Part shown: piece by piece, positions 44,348 through 54,345 of the stretch
How the letters are laid out: each line of letters begins with the position of its first letter
How positions within the stretch are numbered: position 1 is the stretch's first letter
From: Pseudomonas sp. MAG733B
GTDB lineage: Bacteria > Pseudomonadota > Gammaproteobacteria > Pseudomonadales > Pseudomonadaceae
Length of the DNA: 64,000 nt
Direction of reading: 5' to 3'
NCBI RefSeq assembly: GCF_036884845.1
Contig: NZ_CP145732.1
Location: 5,022,001-5,086,000, forward strand
Position numbers and translations under genes: made by a program
Notes under the pieces: generated by a model
The model's database searches: none
What the model saw: only the letters and a program-made list of their open reading frames with translations
Told to the model about the DNA's origin: nothing

Positions 44348-44896
44348 ATGCCGTGGAAAAATTCCGCCTCGCGCTACAGCACCGTATCGATCGCGTTGCA
44401 TTGGTTGATGCTGGTCTTGCTGGCGCTGGTTTATGCCTGTATCGAGCTCCGCGGGATCTTTCCCAAGGGCAGTGGCGGGCGAACACTGATCGTTGAATCG
44501 CACTTCATGCTCGGCCTGACGGTATTCGTACTGGTCTGGGTGCGGTTGTTCGCTCGCAGCCTCGGCCCGGCACCGCAGATCTTCCCGGCCTCGCCGCACT
44601 GGCAGATAACACTGGCCAGGCTGATGCACTGGGCGCTGTACATTTTCATGATCGCCATGCCATTGCTGGGTTGGCTGGTCACCAGCGCCAAAGGCAATCA
44701 AGTGATGTTCTACGGCCTCGACTTGCCGCTGCTGATGGCCGAGAACAAGGAACTGGCCAAAGAGCTTCAGGGCTGGCACGTCCTGGGCGGCACCATCGGC
44801 TACTGGCTGATCGGCCTGCATGCCGTGGCCGGGCTGTATCACCACTATGTGGTGGGCGATAACACCTTGTTGCGGATGATGCCCAAGCGCACTTGA
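44348..44896 (+). CDS. Cytochrome b561-family membrane protein
   Basis: A 182-residue four-helix membrane protein with heme-ligand histidines in SIALHWLMLVLLALVY, VESHFMLGLT, RLMHWALYIFM and IGLHAVAGLYHHYV. ATG 44348 has TGAGGAA eight bases upstream. Unlike the b561 at 12918 it is not linked to a catalase gene. It may be a superoxide or quinol oxidoreductase of the CybB type, or serve an unlinked periplasmic enzyme; context does not decide. Confidence 0.87.
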   Translation: MPWKNSASRYSTVSIALHWLMLVLLALVYACIELRGIFPKGSGGRTLIVESHFMLGLTVFVLVWVRLFARSLGPAPQIFPASPHWQITLARLMHWALYIFMIAMPLLGWLVTSAKGNQVMFYGLDLPLLMAENKELAKELQGWHVLGGTIGYWLIGLHAVAGLYHHYVVGDNTLLRMMPKRT

Positions 44897-44905
44897 TTGC
44901 GCGAT

Positions 44906-45817
44906 TCACTGAAATCCCCGGCGGCCCTGCAAGCCGCCGGTATGAACGAAGATCAGGCGTGTGCCCTTTTTGAATCGCCCTGATTCGACCTGCTGCCTGA
45001 GCGCCAGCAATGCCTTGCCGGTGTATAGCGGCTCAAGAGGAACGCCGCTGGCATGCTCGGTCCGTTCGATGAATTCAATTAGTTGCTGATCAACTTTAGC
45101 GAATCCGCCACGGCTGGCATCGATCAGCTCATAGACCGCTTCACCCGTTTGCTGAGTAATTTTTTCGACCTGCTGCGCTACACCATGATCGTCGGGTACC
45201 GCCAGCGCGCCATAAACCGCGTGCTCTCCCGCTTCGGCCAAAACCAGGCCAGCCAAGGTTGTTCCGGTTCCACAGGCCAGCCACCAACCGTCGTAATCAC
45301 TCCAACCCAAATGAGGCAATTGCTTGCGGACCTGATCCTTGAGCTGCATGCAGCCACGCGCACCCGGCAAACCGCCACCGCCTTCAGGCACAGAATGCAG
45401 ATCGGGATACCGTTCTTTCCATGGCAGCCAGAAACCCGGTTCGTGCCGCGCTCGATAACCGCCATAACCCAGCCAGTGCAACTGCATGCCGAACGCCTGC
45501 AAGTCCTTAACCGTTGGTGTTTCCTGTGGATGCCCGCGCAACAGGCCGACCGTGGAAAACCCGAACCGCTTGCCGGCCGCGGCCAGTGCATGCAGATGAT
45601 TGGAATGCGCTCCACCGAGGCTGATGATGCCTTTAGCACCAGACTGTTCAGCGACTTTGAGGTGTTCAATCAGCTTGAACCATTTGTTGCCGCTGATCAG
45701 TGGGTCGATCTGATCAAGACGCAGGATCGCGACTTCGATGCCGGCCGTGGTGAGCCAGTCGAGAGAAAGGGGTTCGAGGGGGGCTTGGGGGAGCCAGTCG
45801 TTGAGAGAGAAAAGCAT
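44906..45817 (-). CDS. D-cysteine desulfhydrase / ACC deaminase-family PLP enzyme
   Basis: A 303-residue tryptophan-synthase-beta-fold PLP enzyme. The PLP Lys lies in ISGNKWFKLIEHL near residue 40, the substrate-binding SLGGAHSNHLHALAAAGKRF near residue 68, and the phosphate-binding ACGTGTTLAGLVLAEAG near residue 165. The family includes D-cysteine desulfhydrase and 1-aminocyclopropane-1-carboxylate deaminase; these cannot be separated by eye, and most pseudomonad members of this length are annotated as ACC deaminase/D-cysteine desulfhydrase family. ATG 45817 begins MLFSLNDWLPQAPLEPLSLD as in relatives; ATG 45847 is possible. Confidence 0.83.
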   Translation of the reverse strand: MLFSLNDWLPQAPLEPLSLDWLTTAGIEVAILRLDQIDPLISGNKWFKLIEHLKVAEQSGAKGIISLGGAHSNHLHALAAAGKRFGFSTVGLLRGHPQETPTVKDLQAFGMQLHWLGYGGYRARHEPGFWLPWKERYPDLHSVPEGGGGLPGARGCMQLKDQVRKQLPHLGWSDYDGWWLACGTGTTLAGLVLAEAGEHAVYGALAVPDDHGVAQQVEKITQQTGEAVYELIDASRGGFAKVDQQLIEFIERTEHASGVPLEPLYTGKALLALRQQVESGRFKKGTRLIFVHTGGLQGRRGFQ

Positions 45818-45860
45818 CGATGCCGGTTCTGGATGAAGATCCGGCATCTTAGCAATCAAA

Positions 45861-45994
45861 CTGTGGCGAGGGAGCTTGCTCCCGCTCGACTGCGCAGCAG
45901 TCGCAGATCCGGTAAATCGACAATTCTGATCGACCGCATCTAATGGACTTGGGGCCGCTTCGCAGCCCAGCGGGAGCAAGCTCCCTCGCCACAG
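45861..45994. repeat. REP-type inverted repeat (CTGTGGCGAGGGAGCTTGCT family)
   Basis: Arms CTGTGGCGAGGGAGCTTGCT and AGCAAGCTCCCTCGCCACAG flank an unusually long 90-base centre upstream of the PLP enzyme gene and just beyond the fadH stop. Confidence 0.85.
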
Positions 45995-46006
45995 GTACTG
46001 GGTGGA

Positions 46007-48067
<2,061 letters not shown>

Positions 48068-48256
48068 TCACGGAAAAAGTGAGGACGCTCTTTGGCGTCC
48101 CTCTGTCATGGGTTACAGACTATGAGCAGTCCATCGGTCGCTCAATGACCGAAACTGACAACTTATTGATCAAAATGTGCAGCGCCCCTTGGCAAGCGGG
48201 AACATGGGTCATACCCTAGTCGTCGAACCCTGCACACGGCTGTTGACTGTTTCCCC

Positions 48257-49387
48257 ATGCGCAAACTTCTGTACCTGACTTTCTCCATGGCGTTGATCGC
48301 CGCACTGACGACCTACGCCATGTGGGCCGCGGACCGCCCGGTCGGTCATTACCTCTCGGACCTGCGGATCGATCTCGCGGTAGACCAGGGCCAACCCTCC
48401 GATCGAGGCAACCTGCTGGGCATACAACCGGAACTGTTTCCCACCGACTATCAAAGCCCTGAACGCTTGCACCGCAAACTCGCGGCCTACCTGCAAAAAG
48501 CGCAGGAACAAGGTCTGTTGAACGAAAAAACCATCGTCGTGTTGCCCGAACATGTCGGCACCTGGCTGATGGTCAGCGGTGAAAAGGACGAGTTGTACCA
48601 GGCCACCACCCTAAAGGAAGCCATGAACTGGCTGGCCGTGAGCAATCCTTTGAAATTCGTTCGCGCACTGATTGGCGCCGAGGGCGGCAGTCGTCTGGAT
48701 GACGCGCATTTGCGCATGAAAGCCAAAGGCATGGCCAAGGATTACCAGGCGTTGTTCGGCGGGCTGGCAAAAGAATTCCATGTCACGCTGGTGGCGGGGT
48801 CCATCGTGTTGCCCGAACCGAGCATCATCGAAGGCACCCTGAAAATCGGTCGCGGCGCGCTGTACAACAGCAGCGTGGTGTTCGGCCGCGATGGATTGCC
48901 AATCGGCCAGCCGCAGCGTCAGATGCACCCGGTTTTCGAGCAGCAGGATGCGATCAAAGCCAACGGTGAGCACACCCTCAACGTCGTCGATACTCCGGCC
49001 GGGCGCCTGGGTGTGCTGATCGGCAGCGACAGTTGGTATCCGGACAACTATCGCAAACTCGACACTCAGCAGGTACGGATCGTCGCGGTTCCGGCGTTCG
49101 TTACCGGCCGTGGCACCTGGGATCAACCGTGGCGCGGTTACCAGGGCTCATCGACCCCGGGCTCCGTCAGCCTCAAGGCCGGAGAGCTCAGCGAGGGCCA
49201 GGCCTGGCATCGCCTGACCCTGACCACTCAATCGCCTTCCAGCCAGGCAATCGCTGGCATGAGCGTGTTCCTGCGCGGGCAATTCTGGGACCAGTCCAGC
49301 GCCGGCCAGAGTTTTCTGAGCAGCAACGGCCAGCATTTCGCCGACGGCAATGTCCGCGGTGCGCGTCTGCTGAACCTTTGGTTGTAA
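48257..49387 (+). CDS. Nitrilase-superfamily-like exported protein lacking catalytic Lys and Cys
   Basis: A 376-residue protein with an N-terminal signal or anchor (MRKLLYLTFSMALIAALTTY) and a carbon-nitrogen hydrolase fold. The first catalytic position is kept as Glu in VVLPEHVGTW near residue 97. The Lys motif, usually RKxH, reads QRQMHP near residue 222. The Cys motif, usually ICxD, reads LIGSDSWYP near residue 255, so Cys is replaced by Gly. If the alignment is right it is not an active nitrilase or amidase. It ends three bases before an AraC regulator gene, with which it forms an operon. Function unknown. Confidence 0.75.
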   Translation: MRKLLYLTFSMALIAALTTYAMWAADRPVGHYLSDLRIDLAVDQGQPSDRGNLLGIQPELFPTDYQSPERLHRKLAAYLQKAQEQGLLNEKTIVVLPEHVGTWLMVSGEKDELYQATTLKEAMNWLAVSNPLKFVRALIGAEGGSRLDDAHLRMKAKGMAKDYQALFGGLAKEFHVTLVAGSIVLPEPSIIEGTLKIGRGALYNSSVVFGRDGLPIGQPQRQMHPVFEQQDAIKANGEHTLNVVDTPAGRLGVLIGSDSWYPDNYRKLDTQQVRIVAVPAFVTGRGTWDQPWRGYQGSSTPGSVSLKAGELSEGQAWHRLTLTTQSPSSQAIAGMSVFLRGQFWDQSSAGQSFLSSNGQHFADGNVRGARLLNLWL

Positions 49388-49390
49388 GCC

Positions 49391-50431
49391 ATGAAACCGC
49401 AGCCGATGCGTCTCGGCGATTTGTCGGTCGGCTTCGTTCATAGCCTGGCCGACGCCGTGCGCAGCCACGGTGCCGACCCACAGCCGCTGCTGGAACAATA
49501 CGGACTGGATGCCGCACGCCTCAGCGAAGCAGGTGCCCGACTCTCAATTCCGCGCTACATGCGCCTGGGCCACAGCGCCATCCAGTTGACCGGCAACCCG
49601 GCGCTCGGCTTGCGCATGGGTCAGCTCAGCCGCTTGAGCCAGGCCGGTCTGGCCGGTGTCACCGCGGCACAGGCACCGACTGTGCGCGAAGCGGCGCGCT
49701 GCCTGATTCGCTTCGAAGCCTTGTATGGCTCCAACTATCGCGGGCAATCGAGCTTTCACGAAGACTCTCAAGGGGCCTGGCTGCGTTTTTACTCCATCAG
49801 CCCTTACAACGGCTATAACCGCTTCGTGGTGGATTCGATCATCGCGGGCTGGTTGCAGCAATTATCCAGCGTCAGCCCTGCCCCGCTGTGCGCCGAACGC
49901 ATCGAGATCGAATTCGAAGAACCCGACTACCGCGACGCCTACGACGCGTTGGGCGACTGCCCGATACAGTTTGTTGCCGAGCACAATCAACTGCGCCTGA
50001 ATCTGGCCAGCCTCGCCCAGCGCAACCCGGAGCACTGCCCGAGCACCTGGCGCCACTTGCTGAGTTTGTGTGAGCGGGAACTGGAGCAACTGACACGCAC
50101 CCGCAGCCTGCGTGAACGCATCACTCAGTTACTGGGGCCGTTGCTCAATGGTGGCCGGGAACCCGACCTGGAAGAAGTGGCGGCACGCCTGAAGCTGCCC
50201 ACCTGGACTCTGCGTCGCAAACTCGCCGAGGAAGGCACGCAATTTCGCGCGATTCTCAACGACACCCGTCGCGACCTGGCCATGACCTACATTCGCGATA
50301 CCGAACTGGCATTCGGAGAAATCGCCTACCTGCTGGGCTTCGCCTCAGCCGAAGCGTTTCAACGCGCCTTCAAACGCTGGACCGGCCAGACACCCGGCGA
50401 GTTTCGCCGCAGTCATCGCCAATCCGCCTGA
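49391..50431 (+). CDS. AraC-family transcriptional regulator (OruR-type)
   Basis: A 346-residue regulator with an arabinose-binding-like N-terminal half (residues 20-210, e.g. ARLSIPRYMRLGHSAIQLTG). The C-terminal AraC domain has two helix-turn-helix units: DLEEVAARLKLPTWTLRRKL and ELAFGEIAYLLGFASAEAFQ followed by RAFKRWTGQTPGEFRR. It is translationally close to the nitrilase-like gene. Domain layout is that of OruR/ArgR-like regulators of catabolic genes. Target unknown. Confidence 0.87.
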   Translation: MKPQPMRLGDLSVGFVHSLADAVRSHGADPQPLLEQYGLDAARLSEAGARLSIPRYMRLGHSAIQLTGNPALGLRMGQLSRLSQAGLAGVTAAQAPTVREAARCLIRFEALYGSNYRGQSSFHEDSQGAWLRFYSISPYNGYNRFVVDSIIAGWLQQLSSVSPAPLCAERIEIEFEEPDYRDAYDALGDCPIQFVAEHNQLRLNLASLAQRNPEHCPSTWRHLLSLCERELEQLTRTRSLRERITQLLGPLLNGGREPDLEEVAARLKLPTWTLRRKLAEEGTQFRAILNDTRRDLAMTYIRDTELAFGEIAYLLGFASAEAFQRAFKRWTGQTPGEFRRSHRQSA

Positions 50432-50434
50432 CAC

Positions 50435-50521
50435 TTACAACTCGGTAGCGTCTTCGGCAGGCTCCAGCGGATCCAGTTCAAACGCCTGATACTCGAGCAG
50501 CTCTTCTTGATAATCGTCCAT
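50435..50521 (-). CDS. Very short acidic ORF, 28 residues
   Basis: ATG 50521 to TAA 50435 encodes MDDYQEELLEYQAFELDPLE, then PAEDATEL. A strong GGGGGATT ribosome site lies at the right spacing upstream and the gene ends four bases from the convergent AraC gene. The composition (10 Asp/Glu in 28) is not what random high-GC DNA gives. I do not recognise a family. The following 50522-50775 holds no further gene. Confidence 0.5.
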   Translation of the reverse strand: MDDYQEELLEYQAFELDPLEPAEDATEL

Positions 50522-50775
50522 TTTCGAATCCCCCACAGCTCATTGAAAAAATGTCTGAATAAATGACCAGCGCCTTGAGCCTAAAGTGCCCACATGAAGG
50601 AAAAATGACGCGGGCACGACACTTCGTCGCTAATAAATAAAACGTAGCAGGCGGTCAGGGATTTATCACAGGATTTTTTCGATGCAGAGTGCAGGACAGC
50701 GGTCTGTTTGATGCGGGTCAATATTTACAGCGGGTACGGGACCAACGCGGCCTTCGCGTGGCCCCTTAGCGCCGA

Positions 50776-51618
50776 TCACTGACCGGTGATCGGCATGGCC
50801 TGAATCGGCTCCGAAGGTGGCGCCATGTCGCTTGGGTTGGCCGGTGGCGTGATCGCTTCCGGGGAAGGCGTTGGCTCAGCGCTTGGAGCCGCAGTAATCG
50901 GTGCCGCTTCAGGCGGTGGTGCTACCGGCTCTGACGCGACTGGAGTCGCTTCGACCGGTGCCTGTGCCGCTTCTGCTGCCGGGGCAGGCTCAGCCGCGGT
51001 TTGCGGGGCCAACGGCGCCGGTGCGGCCTTGGGTTCAGGCACGCCCAGATCGGTTTTCGGCTTCTCGGTGATATGCGCCGCTTCTTTCACTTCCTTGGGC
51101 AGGAACAGTTCGACCAGCGCGAAGAAACGCTCGTAGAACTTGGCGGAGGTCACGGTTTCGCTGGCGACCTTGACCATCGAGTCATCCGACGAACCAATCG
51201 GCATCGATACCGAGCCCAGCACACCGACACCGAGACTGGCGGAGTTGTTGGTTTTCTTCAGTGCATACTTGTCTTGCAGGGCATTGGCGAACACCGTGGC
51301 GTGATGCCCGGCACTGCCATCTTCGGCGCAGACCACACTGAAACTGATTTCCATGTGGGTCTCGCCGGTCTGCTGGAAGCTTTTGTGCCCGCTGATCAGT
51401 TTTGGATCGCTGCTGGTGATGATGTAGCCCTGACTCAGCAAGGCCCGACGAGCGGCTTCACAGGAAGCGGTGTCGGCCACTGGATAGTTACGGGAAAATG
51501 TCCCGGAGTCGTCGAAGTTCTCATGCTCATAGATGGCGGCTTTCTTCGACGAGCACCCGGCCGCAACGGCCAGCACCAGCGCCAGCCCGGCAACACGCAT
51601 GGGAAATGATTTAAACAT
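50776..51618 (-). CDS. DUF2242-family lipoprotein
   Basis: A 280-residue lipoprotein with signal MFKSFPMRVAGLALVLAVAA ending in lipobox AAGC at residue 22. The domain at residues 30-175 (HENFDDSGTFSRNYPVADTA, ALLSQGYIITSSDPKLISGH) matches what I recall of DUF2242. A Pro/Ala/Glu-rich tail of about 90 residues follows and is probably disordered, possibly spanning the periplasm or cell wall. AGGA precedes the ATG. Function unknown. It is transcribed alone. Confidence 0.75.
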   Translation of the reverse strand: MFKSFPMRVAGLALVLAVAAGCSSKKAAIYEHENFDDSGTFSRNYPVADTASCEAARRALLSQGYIITSSDPKLISGHKSFQQTGETHMEISFSVVCAEDGSAGHHATVFANALQDKYALKKTNNSASLGVGVLGSVSMPIGSSDDSMVKVASETVTSAKFYERFFALVELFLPKEVKEAAHITEKPKTDLGVPEPKAAPAPLAPQTAAEPAPAAEAAQAPVEATPVASEPVAPPPEAAPITAAPSAEPTPSPEAITPPANPSDMAPPSEPIQAMPITGQ

Positions 51619-51766
51619 TGAACATCCTGAGGAAAACGGTTCGGGGCGTATTGTGCAACAGATCGATGCTTAGCGGCGCATCGATTGTGTCTTAAACAGT
51701 TACAGGAGTGTTGACTCCGACATTCAGCAAATGTCCCGCACGCTTGTCTGTTCACCTGTAACAAAA

Positions 51767-51790
51767 AACCCCGGCCTTTCGGCCGGGGTT
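51767..51790 (-). terminator. Rho-independent terminator of ppiD
   Basis: On the minus strand AACCCCGGCC, loop GAAA, GGCCGGGGTT, then T6. It lies 28 bases beyond the ppiD stop. Confidence 0.88.
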
Positions 51791-51818
51791 CTTGTGTAGC
51801 GCACCATTCATTCTGACA

Positions 51819-53690
51819 TCAGAAACGCTTGATGTCGGCCTGGCTTTCCAGCTGCTTGCGGTAGGCCGCAAAGTCTTGCTGGCCAACGCGCGAAGCGAGG
51901 AAGCGACGGTATTGAGCCTTCTCTTCTTCAGTCGGCGATGCGGCTTCGTTGACACCGTTCAGGCGCACGATCACCAGGTTGCCGTCGGCCAGAGTCACGC
52001 TGGTGAACGTCGGCTTGTCCTTGGCGGCAGGCTTGGGCATGCGGAACAGCGCTTGCAGTACAGCCGGGTCAACCCCTTCCTGAGCGCGAGTCGCGGCTTC
52101 GGTAACCTTCCAGCTCTGACCGTCAATTGGCTTGTCCAGTGGCGACTTGCCTTCGCGCAGGCTGGCAATCAACTCATCAGCATGGGTCTTGGCAGCCGCA
52201 ATGGCGTGTTCCTTGGCCAATTGCGCCCGGATCGGGCCCGCGACGCTTTCCAGCGGCAATTGCGTTGGCTTGAGGTGTTCCTTGGCGCGCAACACGATTA
52301 CGGTTTCCGGATCGAGCTCGATGGCGGTGCTGTTGGCACCTTCATCCAGCACTTCCGGGCTGAACGCTGCGGTGATCACGGCACGGTTGGCCGCAATGCC
52401 TTCGCCACCTTCACGGCCGAACGGCGCGGAGGTGTGAACGGTCAACTTCAAGTCTTGCGCCGGCTGGGCCAGGTCGGAAGCTTCGAACGAGGCGTCCTCC
52501 AATTGCTTGGTCGCCTCGACGAATCGCTGCTCAACCTGCGCGGTCTTCAAGTCGCGGGTCAGCTTGCCTTTCAGGCTGGCGAACGTCGGTACTTCAGGCG
52601 CTTCCACGCCCAGCAGCTTGATCAGGTGGAAACCGAAGTCGGTGCGAACCGGCTCGGAAACCTGATCCTTGGCCAGCGAATACAGGGACTTCTCGAATAC
52701 CGGGTCATAGACACCAGGACCTGCGTAACCGAGATCGCCGCCATTGTTCGCCGAACCCGGATCCTGGGAGAACTCCTTGGCCAGGGCCTCGAACTTCTCG
52801 CCTTTGGCCAGACGCGCCCGGATCTCTTCGATCTTGGCCTTGGCCTGCGCTTCGGTGGTCTTGTCGTTCACTTCGATCAGAATGTGCGCAGCCCGGCGTT
52901 GCTCGGACAGGTTGGCGATTTCTTTCTGATACGCCGCTTGCAGGTCTTCGTCCTTGACGCTGACCTGATCAAAGAAGGAAGCCTTCTTCAACTCCAGATA
53001 ATCGATGACCACCTGATCCGGTGTCATGAATTCCTTGGCGTGTTCGTCGTAATAGGCTTTGACTTCGTCATCAGTCAGCTTCACCGCTGCCGGGTCAACC
53101 TTGATGTTCAGGGAGGCGAAATCGCGGGTCTGTTTCTCCAGACGGGCGAAAGCCAGAACCTGTGCGTCAGTGACGAAACCGCTACCCGCCAGACCGGCGC
53201 GCAACTGGCCGATCAGCATTTCCTGGGCCAGCATCTGGCGGAACTGCATACGGCTGTAGCCGAGTTGACGAATTACCTGGTCGAAACGCTCAGGACTGAA
53301 CTTGCCATCGACCTGAAATTCAGGAGTTTGCAGGATGACCTGGTCCAGCGCCGCTTCGGAGAAGGCGAACTTGGAGTTTTCTGCGCCTTGCAGCAGCAGT
53401 TTGCGATCGATCAGGCCTTTGAGGGCCGATTCGCGCAGCATTTTTTCGTCGAGCAAGGAAGCATCGAAATCCTTGCCCAGCTGTTGCATGAGTTGACGGC
53501 GTTGCATATCGACCGCCTGGCTCAGCTCGTTCTGGCTGATTTCGTCACCATTGACCTTCGCCGCCTCGTTCTTGTGCGTCGTGGCCTGAAAAATGGCGTC
53601 GAAACCGGTCAAAGCCATCAGTGCAACGATGACCCCGATAATGGTCTTGGCAATCCAGCCTTGTGAATTGTCCCTGATATTCTGCAGCAT
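51819..53690 (-). CDS. ppiD: Periplasmic folding chaperone PpiD (peptidyl-prolyl isomerase fold)
   Basis: A 623-residue inner-membrane-anchored chaperone. One N-terminal transmembrane helix is present (WIAKTIIGVIVALMALTGFD, residues 13-32). The SurA-like N domain then covers residues 35-200. A parvulin domain follows near residue 265 (RRAAHILIEVNDKTTEAQAK ... GGDLGYAGPGVYDPVF), and a second degenerate one comes after it. It helps new outer-membrane and periplasmic proteins as they leave the Sec translocon. A GGGGGA site precedes ATG 53690. It follows hupB in the same direction, as in other pseudomonads. Confidence 0.93.
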   Translation of the reverse strand: MLQNIRDNSQGWIAKTIIGVIVALMALTGFDAIFQATTHKNEAAKVNGDEISQNELSQAVDMQRRQLMQQLGKDFDASLLDEKMLRESALKGLIDRKLLLQGAENSKFAFSEAALDQVILQTPEFQVDGKFSPERFDQVIRQLGYSRMQFRQMLAQEMLIGQLRAGLAGSGFVTDAQVLAFARLEKQTRDFASLNIKVDPAAVKLTDDEVKAYYDEHAKEFMTPDQVVIDYLELKKASFFDQVSVKDEDLQAAYQKEIANLSEQRRAAHILIEVNDKTTEAQAKAKIEEIRARLAKGEKFEALAKEFSQDPGSANNGGDLGYAGPGVYDPVFEKSLYSLAKDQVSEPVRTDFGFHLIKLLGVEAPEVPTFASLKGKLTRDLKTAQVEQRFVEATKQLEDASFEASDLAQPAQDLKLTVHTSAPFGREGGEGIAANRAVITAAFSPEVLDEGANSTAIELDPETVIVLRAKEHLKPTQLPLESVAGPIRAQLAKEHAIAAAKTHADELIASLREGKSPLDKPIDGQSWKVTEAATRAQEGVDPAVLQALFRMPKPAAKDKPTFTSVTLADGNLVIVRLNGVNEAASPTEEEKAQYRRFLASRVGQQDFAAYRKQLESQADIKRF

Positions 53691-53760
53691 GCGTCCCCCA
53701 TAAACGGTTGAACTTCAAAAATTAGGCAACCGTGGAGCGTGGGTAGAATCCGGATAGAAG

Positions 53761-53785
53761 AAAGGCGCATCCGAGGATGCGCCTT
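53761..53785 (-). terminator. Terminator hairpin between hupB/tRNA remnant and ppiD
   Basis: AAGGCGCATCC and GGATGCGCCTT pair perfectly around a 2-base loop. On the minus strand they are followed by TTTCTTC, suitable for ending transcripts from hupB. Confidence 0.75.
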
Positions 53786-53793
53786 CTCGTAAC

Positions 53794-53870
53794 TGGCGGA
53801 GCGGACCGATGACTCGAACTTGCGAGCCTCGGCGTCTCGGACCGGCAACTGCCGTCTGGACTACCGCTCC
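53794..53870 (-). pseudogene. tRNA-Asp-like remnant
   Basis: On the minus strand the 77 bases have an intact tRNA-Asp acceptor stem (GGAGCGG / CCGCTCC), a GCCA end, and the T-loop TTCGAGT. The D stem does not pair, the T stem is broken and two bases too long, the expected U33 is C, and the anticodon loop reads CCGAGAC. It therefore looks like a decayed tRNA-Asp rather than a working gene. Confidence 0.7.
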
Positions 53871-53923
53871 GCTGCCAGGTCAGGCTTGACCCTGACCCGG
53901 ATAGGCAAAAACCTGAATCGAAC

Positions 53924-54196
53924 TTAGTTGACAGCTTCTTTCAGTGCTTTACCGGCTTTGAAACCTGGTTTTTTGGCTGCTGCAATTTCCAGCGTCTTAC
54001 CGGTCTGTGGGTTACGACCAATGCGAGCTGGACGATCAGTTACGGAGAAAGTACCGAAACCAACCAGAACAACGGAGTCGCCAGCCTTGAGAGCGCCAGT
54101 GACGGATTCGATTACAGCGTCCAGCGCACGGCCAGCAGCAGCTTTCGGGATATCAGCGGATGCAGCGATAGCATCAATCAGTTCCGACTTGTTCAC
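53924..54196 (-). CDS. hupB: DNA-binding protein HU-beta
   Basis: A 90-residue HU protein: [20 protein letters not shown] at the N-terminus, the hydrophobic core [14 protein letters not shown], and the DNA-embracing arm [20 protein letters not shown] ending [15 protein letters not shown] start at 54196 with AAGGGGA upstream. It bends and compacts DNA in the nucleoid. Located between lon and ppiD as in most gammaproteobacteria. Confidence 0.96.
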   Translation of the reverse strand: MNKSELIDAIAASADIPKAAAGRALDAVIESVTGALKAGDSVVLVGFGTFSVTDRPARIGRNPQTGKTLEIAAAKKPGFKAGKALKEAVN

Positions 54197-54345
54197 TCTA
54201 AGTCCCCTTATATCTATTTGAGTATGATTCTAAGTTTTTTTGGTGAAAGCAAAAACGAGTGCTGAATGGCCAACAGACACTTAAGAGCCGCTTTATAACA
54301 AGGGCTCTAAAAATCTGTCAAGGAAGCCCCCCAGGCAAATACGTA

